A stretch of 6,753 bases of DNA from Flavobacteriales bacterium CG18_big_fil_WC_8_21_14_2_50_32_9. GTDB taxonomy: Bacteria; Bacteroidota; Bacteroidia; Flavobacteriales_E; Vicingaceae. Where the stretch lies: assembly GCA_002770955.1 (NCBI GenBank), contig PCUH01000301.1:3230-9982 (forward strand), written 5' to 3'. Position numbers and translations under genes: made by a program. The notes beneath the pieces are model-generated. The model did not search any database and had not been told where the DNA came from. It was given only the letters and a program-made list of their open reading frames with translations. Every line of letters begins with the position of its first letter. Within the stretch, counting starts at the first letter, position 1. Positions 1 to 6,122 of this stretch are shown here, piece by piece.

Positions 1-1533
1 CGTTACAGCTTGTGTTATGGTATCGCTTCCATTGGTATTAGTAGCAATAAGTGTTACATTATAAACACCATCAGCTGCATAAGTGTAGCAAGGATTTGGT
101 TGTATTGAAGTACCAACAGCATCTCCAAAATCCCATGCCCAAGAGGTTGGAGCATTTTGTGATTGATCAATAAAACAAACAGTTCCACTACAACTTGGAT
201 TGGGTGAAAAAGTAAATGCAGCAATAGGTGCATTAAAATTTTGAGTAACAATAACAGTATAATCCTCTGCCTGTCCAAAATCTAAATCGGTGCAAGGTGT
301 GGGGGCTACACTAAAATCATAATCGGCAGAAACTCGCATTCGTAAGGGAGTGTTAAGTGTCGCTCCTGTAGGAATAATTACACTTCCGGATGTGTTCATC
401 TGGGAAGTGGCTGTAAAAATGCGTTCGGTTGTATTATTAAAAACACCATCGTTATTAAAATCTATCCACGCAGCATAATTTTGTGTGGATTGAGCCGAAC
501 TACCAATTGAAAGTGTGTATGAAGCCCCTTCAAAAACAGTAGTTTGCTGACAAGTAAAATCACTGTAACCTTCAGCTCCATCAATAGATGTATTATTTAT
601 GGTATTGAAATTTACGTTAGTTATACCAAAACCACAACAATATCCCAACGTAGCAGGATAACAAGAAGCCGCTATTGGTGAAACTCCAGTGCTAACTGTG
701 ATTAAATTATTCATAAACAATGAATCGCAACCAAAAGCATTACAAGCTACCAAAGCGACAGAATAGATTCCGTTAGATAAATAAGTATGTGAAGGATTTG
801 GAAGTGTTGATGTATTTCCATCGCCAAAATACCATGTCCATGAAGTTGGGTTGTTGGTCGATAAATCAGTGAAAGAAACGATTCCTGAACATGTAAATGT
901 GCTACTTGATGAAAAATTACTTGTTGGAGGAGTGTTTGATGGAGTCCAATCAAAAATCATATTGGGACGTTGTGAGGATGTACCTGAAATAATGCTTGAG
1001 CTACAAACAGTCATATTATCTGCCCTATACCAAATAGAACTTGTAAATGTTGTAGTTGACCAATATGTTTGCGTATTACTCGTCCAAGAGGTATTGTTGA
1101 AGCAGGTTTCTACCAATAAATTAGAAATTCCATCCCAAATAAAAGGTGTTGAAAAAATATGATTATTTAGACCAGGCACTTGTGTATAAGTTGCTGCTGA
1201 AAAAACATTGGTTAACCCTGTTTCAAGAACAGAAACTGCAGGTGCTGATGTATGTTTCAATGCTATAGAAAAACCTTGAAGCGAAGCCCCATTAACTTGT
1301 GCTACATCAAAAGCCAAACTATTAATAGTTCCTGCTGTCATTCCTGCGGCATTTAGCTCGGAAGCTAAAATTAAAAATTGATGCTTTGCCCCTTGATACC
1401 AATTACCATAAGGAGCCGGATAGCCTGATGTGGTGTTTGATGTTATTCCAGTGCCAATAGTTATTGTTGCTGCTTTTGTTGAAATCGCACTAAAAAATAG
1501 TGCTAAAGCAAAAAGAATGTATTTTTTTTTCAT
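1..1533 (-). CDS. Secreted PKD/GEVED-domain protein, probable type IX secretion substrate (C-terminus off window)
   Basis: The reading frame is open from an ATG at 1533-1531 to the left edge, giving 511 codons without a stop. Residues 1-21 look like a signal peptide: MKKK, a hydrophobic stretch, then a small-residue end near STKA|A. Residues 23-200 resemble the N-terminal domain common in secreted Bacteroidota proteins (TITIGTG, then YPAPYGNWYQGA at 38-49, then a QFLILASEL-like segment). A PKD domain spans about 207-285, with core WTWYFGDGN at 232-240. A GEVED-type domain spans about 294-430 (WIDFNNDG from 356, GQAEDYTV from 420). A second PKD domain starts near 433 (WAWDFGD at 465-471) and continues out of the window. 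The family role is inferred to be cell-surface adhesion or substrate binding after export; a C-terminal sorting domain would be expected but lies outside the window. No catalytic domain is visible in this part. It is divergent from the carbonic anhydrase-like gene. Product class is fairly sure; exact function is unknown. Confidence 0.88.
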   Translation of the reverse strand, partial: MKKKYILFALALFFSAISTKAATITIGTGITSNTTSGYPAPYGNWYQGAKHQFLILASELNAAGMTAGTINSLAFDVAQVNGASLQGFSIALKHTSAPAVSVLETGLTNVFSAATYTQVPGLNNHIFSTPFIWDGISNLLVETCFNNTSWTSNTQTYWSTTTFTSSIWYRADNMTVCSSSIISGTSSQRPNMIFDWTPSNTPPTSNFSSSSTFTCSGIVSFTDLSTNNPTSWTWYFGDGNTSTLPNPSHTYLSNGIYSVALVACNAFGCDSLFMNNLITVSTGVSPIAASCYPATLGYCCGFGITNVNFNTINNTSIDGAEGYSDFTCQQTTVFEGASYTLSIGSSAQSTQNYAAWIDFNNDGVFNNTTERIFTATSQMNTSGSVIIPTGATLNTPLRMRVSADYDFSVAPTPCTDLDFGQAEDYTVIVTQNFNAPIAAFTFSPNPSCSGTVCFIDQSQNAPTSWAWDFGDAVGTSIQPNPCYTYAADGVYNVTLIATNTNGSDTITQAVT

Positions 1534-1768
1534 AGTAAAGGGATAATTATAAAATTGGTATTGCATAGACTTACTTTTTATCAATAAAGTTGCTTTTATA
1601 AAAAATTTTAATATTAAGACGTAACTTTGTATAATCGAAAATTTTATGCAAGTTATAAAAAATATTTCTTTAAAAACATGATTTTGCACATCTATTATAT
1701 AAATGGTAGGTTTTAATACACAAATGGTAGGTTTTATTATACAAATGGTAAATTTATAAAGATAAAAA
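1534..1768. other. Divergent AT-rich intergenic region
   Basis: This 235-bp gap separates the starts of two divergent genes and should hold both promoters. It is extremely AT-rich. A TAACTTTG match to the Bacteroidota -7 element (TAnnTTTG) lies on the plus strand at 1622-1629. It has no TTG at the usual 19-21 bp upstream and sits 140 bp from the next ATG, so I do not call it as a promoter. No convincing -7/-33 pair is seen for the minus-strand gene. The notable structure is the 21-bp repeat array listed separately. No ribosome binding site of the AGGAGG type precedes either start. Confidence 0.5.
1701..1763 (+). repeat. Three tandem 21-bp repeats directly upstream of the carbonic anhydrase-like gene
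   Basis: AAATGGTAGG begins at 1701 and again at 1722, and AAATGGTAAA begins at 1743, so the period is exactly 21 bp. Copies 1 and 2 are nearly identical over the full unit (aaatggtaggttttaatacac versus a unit ending ttattatac). Copy 3 is diverged after its first eight bases. The array ends 5 bp before the ATG at 1769. A 21-bp period is two helical turns, so the copies face the same side of the DNA, as in operator arrays. Each unit also contains a TAGGTTTT or TAAATTTA stretch loosely like a Bacteroidota -7 element. A regulatory role is inference; simple slippage of an AT-rich leader is the alternative. Confidence 0.7.
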
Positions 1769-2281
1769 ATGGCTTTAATCAAAACAATAAATAAAAAATC
1801 TCCATTATTTGGAAAAGACTGTTATTTAGCTGAAAACGCAACTGTTATTGGCGATGTAATAATGGGTGATGAATGTAGTGTTTGGTTTAATGCTATAATT
1901 AGAGGTGATGTGCATTATATTAAAATGGGCAACAGAGTAAATGTGCAAGATGGGGCTGTGGTACATTGTACCTACAAAAAACATCCCACCAACATTGGCA
2001 ACAATGTTTCTGTCGGACATAATGCCTTAGTGCATGGCTGTACTATAAAAGATAACGTGTTAATTGGTATGGGAGCTATTGTTATGGATGGTGTGGTAGT
2101 AGAAAGCAACACCATTATTGCTGCCGGAGCCGTTGTTACTCAAGGAACTCATGTTGAAGCCAATTGCATTTATGCTGGAGTACCTGCCAAAAAAGTAAAA
2201 GAAATGAACCAAGAACTTTCTGAAGGAGAAATTAAAAGAATTGCCGAAAGCTATGTGATGTATTCGGGATGGTACAGGTAG
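1769..2281 (+). CDS. Gamma-class carbonic anhydrase-like protein (left-handed beta-helix hexapeptide family, YrdA/PaaY type)
   Basis: This 170-residue protein has the hexapeptide-repeat pattern of a left-handed beta-helix (ATVIGDVIMGDECSVW, later IGNNVSVGHN, then VLIGMGAIV). Compared with the archaeal enzyme Cam, the zinc-binding histidines are present at H66, H84 and H89, and the active-site residues R45, D47, Q60 and D61 are conserved. The AGVPAKKVK motif at 136-144 and a C-terminal helix ending YVMYSGWYR are typical of the family, and the length is normal. The Cam proton-shuttle residues are missing: the position of Glu62 is V48 and the acidic loop carrying Glu84 is not there. This matches the short CamH/YrdA/PaaY-type homologues, whose carbonic anhydrase activity varies or is unproven. 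It is probably a cytoplasmic trimer that hydrates CO2 or has another metal-dependent role. The chosen ATG gives the standard family N-terminus. No Shine-Dalgarno sequence is visible, and the 21-bp repeats lie just upstream. Confidence 0.93.
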   Translation: MALIKTINKKSPLFGKDCYLAENATVIGDVIMGDECSVWFNAIIRGDVHYIKMGNRVNVQDGAVVHCTYKKHPTNIGNNVSVGHNALVHGCTIKDNVLIGMGAIVMDGVVVESNTIIAAGAVVTQGTHVEANCIYAGVPAKKVKEMNQELSEGEIKRIAESYVMYSGWYR

Positions 2282-2324
2282 GGTTGAAAAAGTTAATCGT
2301 TATTTGTTAATTGTACTTTACCAT

Positions 2325-2420
2325 AACTAATAACCATTATCAATGGCTTGGTGTGTCGGAAACTTCCCCCTTCGGGGAATTGAGGGGGCTAATAACTATT
2401 AACTAATAATCATTAACAAT
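2325..2420. repeat. Pair of 20-bp direct repeats flanking a GC-rich hairpin
   Basis: The copy at 2325-2344 (aactaataaccattatcaat) and the copy at 2401-2420 (aactaataatcattaacaat) agree at 18 of 20 positions. They lie 76 bp apart with the GC-rich hairpin at 2364-2388 between them. The arrangement resembles a small dispersed intergenic element with AT-rich flanks. No coding capacity is present. The alternative is chance similarity in TAA/AAC-rich DNA, since similar TAAC-rich text also occurs before the gene at 4611. Confidence 0.5.
2364..2388 (+). repeat. GC-rich intergenic hairpin element, copy 1
   Basis: TTCCCC at 2364-2369 can pair with GGGGAA at 2374-2379 around a CTTC loop, giving a perfect 6-bp stem in otherwise AT-rich DNA. 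A further GGGGG block at 2384-2388 could pair with the same C-tract instead. No T-tract follows, so it is not a classical intrinsic terminator, although it lies 82 bp after the carbonic anhydrase-like gene and could still slow or end transcription. The block order (C-tract, G-tract, spacer, G-tract) is shared with the element at 4504-4528, which suggests a dispersed repeat family. Confidence 0.6.
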
Positions 2421-2436
2421 TAGCTATTTATTTTTA

Positions 2437-2444
2437 TATCTTTG
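2437..2444 (+). promoter_or_regulatory. Bacteroidota-type -7 promoter element for the BatA-domain gene
   Basis: TATCTTTG, followed by C, is an exact match to the TAnnTTTG(C) element used by the primary sigma factor of Bacteroidota. Only seven bases separate it from the ATG at 2452, so transcription would start at or within a few bases of the start codon and the mRNA would be leaderless or nearly so. No TTG is present at the usual 19-21 bp upstream, so the -33 element is weak. Confidence 0.65.
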
Positions 2445-2451
2445 CAATTAA

Positions 2452-4482
2452 ATGAAATTTGTTTATCCAGAATTTCTTTATGCCCTCTTCGCCATAGCAA
2501 TTCCCATTGTTATTCACCTATTTAATTTCAGAAGATTTAAAAGGATTTACTTCTCTAATGTTCAATTTTTAAAGGAAGTAACACAAGAAACGCAAGCCAA
2601 GTCAAAGTTAAAACACTTGCTTGTTTTACTAAGTAGAATTTTAGCAATTATTTTTTTAGTAGTTGCTTTTGCTCAACCTTTTGTTCCTTCAAAAAATGCA
2701 GGATTACTTTCTCCAAAAAATAAGCTGATAGCTGTGTATGTTGATAATTCTTTTAGCATGGAAAGTGTTGGAGAAGTTGGTTCATTGCTCGATGAAGCCA
2801 AATTAAAGGCAGTTGAAATAGTTGAAAATCATGCTGTAACAGATAAATTTTTGGTTTACAACAATGCTTTTAATGTTGGAGATCAGCGATTGTTAACCCA
2901 AACCGAAGCCATTGAAAAAATTGAAGCATTACGTATTTCTCCTCAAACAAAAAAACTCTCCGAAATTTATTCCAGAAGCAGAGATGCAATAAATACTACT
3001 GAAACTTCAAACAAAGCACTCTATTTTGTTTCCGATTTTCAACAAAGCGTTGCTGATTTTGATAAAATAGAACAAGACAGCAGCATCAACCTGTTTTTAG
3101 TTCCCATTAAAGCTACCTTAACCGATAATTTATTTATTGATAGTTGTTGGTTTGAAACACCAACGCACTTGCTTTTTCAACAAGAAAAACTCTCGGTTGT
3201 AATTAAAAATAATAGTGAAAATGATGTGGAAAATGTTGCTGTTAAACTCTTTATCAATAATCAATTGGTAACTCCTGCAAGCGTTTCGGTTAAAGCAAAA
3301 GACCAAACCACGCTTTCACTCAATTATCAAAATAAAACGCAAGGCATACAACAAGGAAAAATTGAACTCCGAGATTACCCAGTGGTAATGGACGATATCT
3401 TTTATTTTTCTTACTCCATTTCTAACCAACTTAATGTATTAAATATTTATTCCAACCAACCCAATAAAGCCATTGCTTCCATTTATAAAACCGATAGCTT
3501 GTTTAATTTTAAAAGCTACAACATTAATCAATTGGATTATTCCTTTATAAAAATAAGCAACTTGGTTATTTTAAGCGATTTAGATGAACTAAATACGGGC
3601 TTAATTCAAACCCTAAAAACCTTTGTTGATAATGGCGGTAGCTTACTTGTTTTCCCATCAGAAAAAATAAATTTTGAAAACTATAGAGAACTATTATCCA
3701 CTTTAACAGTAAATTATTACACCAATTTAGATACTTCCGATGCAAAAGTTAGAGAAATAGCCTACAACCATCCTGTTTATAAAAATGTGTTTGAAAAAAC
3801 AAACGAACCCAACCTCAACTTGCCTTTCGCTTATGCTCATTATGTGTTGTCTGATTTTAAAACTTCTTATAAAAATGATATTTTAACCCTCAATAACGAA
3901 AGGGCTTTTTTAACCGAATATAAAGTAGAAAAAGGCACTGTTTATTTGAGTACGGTTGGGCTAAACAAAACGCAAAGTAATTTTACGAATCATGCACTGT
4001 TTGTGCCAACCATGTATAACATTGCTTTGTTAAGTCAACTTCAATTACCGCTTTTTTATACCATAGGCAACAACAATGTAATTACTATAAATACCAATGA
4101 AAAAGATAATGTTTTTCACATCAAAAACGACAATTTTGATTTTATTCCACGAATGAAAAATGAACGAAACAGCACCTCTATTTTTGTCGGTAATGAAATT
4201 ACTCAAGCCGAAAATTATTTTTTAGAAAGTGCGTCTTACAAAACAGGCTTAGGATTTAATTATAACAGAGCCGAATCAGATTTAACCTGTTTTGATGAAG
4301 AAGCACTCACTGAGCAAATTAGCAAACATAGTTTAAACGCTCAATTAATACAAACACAAAACACAACCATTAAATCGGTACTAAACGAAATAGAATCAGG
4401 AAAAAAATATTGGAAAATTTGCGTTATTTTAGCACTTATTTTCTTAGCAGCAGAAATTGCTTTGATAAAATTGTGGAAATAG
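2452..4482 (+). CDS. BatA-domain, von Willebrand factor A-like membrane protein
   Basis: This 676-residue protein begins with a BatA/aerotolerance-regulator N-terminal domain. It has a first membrane helix at about 8-24, the typical FNFRRFKRIYFSNVQFL segment at 25-40, and a second membrane helix at about 56-75. A von Willebrand factor A-like domain follows at about 90-220, with strand LIAVYVDNSFSM carrying the DxSxS metal-site motif (D98, S100, S102) and a later VSD strand at 193-195. Residues 240-315 look like a beta-sandwich. Residues 328-405 look like a Rossmann/glutamine-amidotransferase-like segment (LVILSDL, then DNGGSLLVFPS at 393-403). A final membrane helix (about 654-673) leaves a very short tail. 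Long single-protein homologues of this design are widespread in Bacteroidota and usually lie outside the classical batABCDE operon; their role is unproven. Envelope or stress function is inferred. The start is fixed by the family N-terminus and the adjacent promoter element. Confidence 0.9.
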   Translation: MKFVYPEFLYALFAIAIPIVIHLFNFRRFKRIYFSNVQFLKEVTQETQAKSKLKHLLVLLSRILAIIFLVVAFAQPFVPSKNAGLLSPKNKLIAVYVDNSFSMESVGEVGSLLDEAKLKAVEIVENHAVTDKFLVYNNAFNVGDQRLLTQTEAIEKIEALRISPQTKKLSEIYSRSRDAINTTETSNKALYFVSDFQQSVADFDKIEQDSSINLFLVPIKATLTDNLFIDSCWFETPTHLLFQQEKLSVVIKNNSENDVENVAVKLFINNQLVTPASVSVKAKDQTTLSLNYQNKTQGIQQGKIELRDYPVVMDDIFYFSYSISNQLNVLNIYSNQPNKAIASIYKTDSLFNFKSYNINQLDYSFIKISNLVILSDLDELNTGLIQTLKTFVDNGGSLLVFPSEKINFENYRELLSTLTVNYYTNLDTSDAKVREIAYNHPVYKNVFEKTNEPNLNLPFAYAHYVLSDFKTSYKNDILTLNNERAFLTEYKVEKGTVYLSTVGLNKTQSNFTNHALFVPTMYNIALLSQLQLPLFYTIGNNNVITINTNEKDNVFHIKNDNFDFIPRMKNERNSTSIFVGNEITQAENYFLESASYKTGLGFNYNRAESDLTCFDEEALTEQISKHSLNAQLIQTQNTTIKSVLNEIESGKKYWKICVILALIFLAAEIALIKLWK

Positions 4483-4503
4483 ATTGGCGTTGTGCAGTGG
4501 GCA

Positions 4504-4528
4504 TTCCCCTCTTGAGAGGGGGTGGGGG
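4504..4528 (+). repeat. GC-rich intergenic hairpin element, copy 2
   Basis: CCCCTC at 4506-4511 pairs perfectly with GAGGGG at 4516-4521 around a TTGA loop, followed by a TGGGGGTG block. It sits 23 bp after the stop codon of the BatA-domain gene. It lacks a downstream T-tract, so it is not a standard intrinsic terminator. The order TTCCCC, G-tract, short spacer, GGGGG matches the element at 2364-2388. From memory, very similar CCCCTCTTGAGAGGGG text is a recurrent intergenic repeat in Bacteroidota genomes; I cannot confirm this here. Confidence 0.65.
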
Positions 4529-4536
4529 TGTGTTAA

Positions 4537-4561
4537 ATTAGAAAATATTAGAAATTAGAAA
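4537..4561. repeat. Short ATTAGAAA micro-repeats
   Basis: ATTAGAAA occurs three times in 25 bases, starting at 4537, 4547 and 4554. The stretch is part of the AT-rich leader between the GC-rich hairpin and the dihydroorotase-like gene, with a further TAAC-rich tract up to position 4610. No -7 element of the TAnnTTTG type is seen in this gap, so the downstream gene may be read from the promoter at 2437. The repeat is probably slippage-derived. Confidence 0.4.
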
Positions 4562-4610
4562 TTGATGATTGAAATTAACGAATAACATTTAACTGATAAC
4601 AACTAACAAC

Positions 4611-5879
4611 ATGGACATCTTAATCAAATCGGCAGTAATCGTTGACAACAACTCGAGTTTGAACGATCAAAAAATGGACATCCTTATTGAAAAAGGAACG
4701 ATAGTTAAAATAGCTAAATCTATTAAAAATTCAGGAAACTACAAGGAAATTTCCTATCCTGATTTGCACGTTTCTATTGGTTGGTTTGATTTTAGAGCCA
4801 ATTTTTGTGATCCTGGAAATGAACACAAAGAAGATTTTACTAGCGGATTAAAAGCTGCTGCTTTAGGTGGTTTTACAGGCGTTGTTGCTATGCCCGATAC
4901 GTATCCTGTAGCAGACAATAAGGCTGGAATAGAATATGTAATTAACAAAACCGCTAATTCTATTGTAAATGTTTATCCTGCCGGGTGCTTGTCTGAAAAA
5001 GCCGAAGGTAAAGAAATTGCCGAAATGTACGACATGCACTTAGCTGGTGCGGTAGCTTTTACCGACAATAAAAAAAGCATAGAAAACCCAAGTTTACTTA
5101 CCCGAGCCATGCTCTACTCTAAATCATTCAATGGGTTGATTATAGAATTTCCTAACGAGAAAAATAGTTGCAATGACGGACAAATAAACGAAGGTGTGGT
5201 AAGCACTCGATTGGGAATGAAAGGCATTCCATCTTTAGCCGAAGAATTGCAAGTGGCACGAGCCATTTACTTAGCCGAATATTGCGATGCAGCAATTCAC
5301 TTAACCAATATTTCTGCAAAAAAATCGGTAGAAATGATAAAACAAGCTAAAGCAAATGGACTGAAAATTACTGCTGATGTAAATTCATACCACTTATTAT
5401 TAGACGAAACTGAACTAGATACTTTTGATAGCAACTACAAAGTATTACCTCCACTAAGAACCAAAGACGACCAAAAAGCATTGATTAAAGGATTGAAAGA
5501 AGGAACGATAGACATTATTTGCTCCGACCACACGCCAGAAAATATTGAAAACAAAAAATGTGAGTTCGACCATGCCGCTTTTGGCATCATTAACTTACAG
5601 ACTTCTTTTGCAGTTGCTCATACCGCCATTAAAAATAAATTGCCCTTGGCAGATTTTATTGAAAAAATGACAGTTGCACCTCGCCAATTGCTACACCTAA
5701 CCATTCCAGAAATAAAAGAAAAAACAGCAGCCAACCTTACCTTATTTAGCCCCAACACCGAAACCGAATTTACTACTAGCAACATTGTTTCTAAATCTAA
5801 AAACTCGCCTTTTATCGGCAAAAAATTGAGTGGAAAAGTGTATGGAGTAATTAATAAGAATAAATTATTGGTGGGGTAG
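4611..5879 (+). CDS. Dihydroorotase-family protein (PyrC-like), probably catalytically inactive
   Basis: This 422-residue protein aligns by eye along the whole type I dihydroorotase/amidohydrolase fold: an N-terminal beta segment, GWFDFRANFCDPG at 57-69, EDFTSGLKAAALGGFTGVVAMPDT around 74-97, INEG..STRLGMKGIPSLAEE around 192-212, PPLRTKDD at 280-287 and SDHTPE at 305-310. Active type I enzymes have DxHxHLREPG, and both zinc histidines are replaced here (R62 and N64), with the substrate arginine changed to C66. The HCED histidine is F180 and the HVS histidine is N233, while D152 and catalytic-type D306 remain. It therefore probably cannot bind the usual metal centre. Bacteroidota often encode such a second dihydroorotase-like protein. 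Inactive dihydroorotase homologues (PyrC' in Pseudomonas) are structural partners of aspartate transcarbamoylase, so a scaffold role in pyrimidine synthesis is a reasonable inference. It probably shares transcription with the upstream gene, 128 bp away. Confidence 0.9.
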   Translation: MDILIKSAVIVDNNSSLNDQKMDILIEKGTIVKIAKSIKNSGNYKEISYPDLHVSIGWFDFRANFCDPGNEHKEDFTSGLKAAALGGFTGVVAMPDTYPVADNKAGIEYVINKTANSIVNVYPAGCLSEKAEGKEIAEMYDMHLAGAVAFTDNKKSIENPSLLTRAMLYSKSFNGLIIEFPNEKNSCNDGQINEGVVSTRLGMKGIPSLAEELQVARAIYLAEYCDAAIHLTNISAKKSVEMIKQAKANGLKITADVNSYHLLLDETELDTFDSNYKVLPPLRTKDDQKALIKGLKEGTIDIICSDHTPENIENKKCEFDHAAFGIINLQTSFAVAHTAIKNKLPLADFIEKMTVAPRQLLHLTIPEIKEKTAANLTLFSPNTETEFTTSNIVSKSKNSPFIGKKLSGKVYGVINKNKLLVG

Positions 5880-6056
5880 GGAGTTTTTTTCAATTTCATC
5901 AATTTTTGTTTCTGCAAAATTATTTTCTGACAAAACAATATCCTCATGGCTATACATTTTATTAGTTTTAAAAATAGCTTCTTCAATGTTTTCGGCTTCT
6001 ATATCAATAATACGGGAAAGCGTTTCTTGTATTTCGATTTCACATGGTTTTATCAT
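5865..6056 (-). CDS. Small DpnD/PcfM-like protein
   Basis: I choose the ATG at 6056-6054, giving 63 residues (MIKPCEIEIQETLSRIIDIE...). The frame stays open upstream to an ATG at 6149, but that version would overlap the rseP start and add 31 residues unlike the family. The pattern EIQETLSRIIDIEAENIEEA, then a KMY helix end, then HEDIVLSENNF matches what I recall of the DpnD/PcfM-like family: a beta strand, a V/IEA-x-EEA helix, then a D/E-IVL strand. Members are found beside DpnII restriction genes, on conjugative plasmids and scattered in Bacteroidota; the biochemical function is unknown. The protein is acidic and has no membrane segment or signal peptide. Its 3' end overlaps the convergent dihydroorotase-like gene by 15 bp, and its start is 66 bp from the divergent rseP start. 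No restriction or conjugation genes are in view. Antisense open frame by chance is the alternative, but the family-like pattern argues against it. Confidence 0.72.
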   Translation of the reverse strand: MIKPCEIEIQETLSRIIDIEAENIEEAIFKTNKMYSHEDIVLSENNFAETKIDEIEKNSLPHQ

Positions 6057-6071
6057 AAACGATAACTTAGC

Positions 6072-6101
6072 TTGTTTTTTGAATTTATAAAAGTAATTTC
6101 G
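6072..6101 (+). promoter_or_regulatory. Candidate Bacteroidota promoter for rseP
   Basis: TTG at 6072-6074 and TAATTTCG at 6094-6101 are separated by 19 bp, the normal spacing of the Bacteroidota -33 (TTG) and -7 (TAnnTTTG) elements. The -7 element differs from consensus at one base. The predicted start of transcription lies about 15 bases before the ATG at 6123, giving a short leader without a Shine-Dalgarno sequence. The promoter lies inside the 66-bp gap shared with the divergent DpnD/PcfM-like gene, whose own promoter must overlap it or lie within rseP. Confidence 0.5.
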
Positions 6102-6122
6102 CACACGAATTAAAATACAACA

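Noticed and set aside
54..953. Minus-strand open frames at 54-278 and 747-953
   Set aside because: They are out-of-frame shadows of the PKD/GEVED gene with low-complexity, leucine/histidine-rich translations.
851..1162. Open frame of 103 codons on the plus strand
   Set aside because: It lies fully antisense to the clear PKD-protein reading frame, has no family-like motifs, and starts within the PKD coding region.
1622..1629. TAACTTTG as a promoter for the carbonic anhydrase-like gene
   Set aside because: It matches the -7 consensus but has no TTG at 19-21 bp upstream and lies 140 bp from the start codon; in AT-rich DNA such matches arise by chance.
1701..1763. CRISPR array
   Set aside because: The repeats are contiguous with no unique spacers, only three copies of 21 bp are present, and no cas genes are nearby.
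4506..4521. Intrinsic terminator after the BatA-domain gene
   Set aside because: The hairpin is perfect but is followed by a G-rich stretch instead of a T-tract, so it is listed as a repeat element.
5618..5986. 122-codon minus-strand open frame
   Set aside because: It is antisense to the end of the dihydroorotase-like gene and out of frame with the DpnD/PcfM-like gene, with no recognisable pattern.
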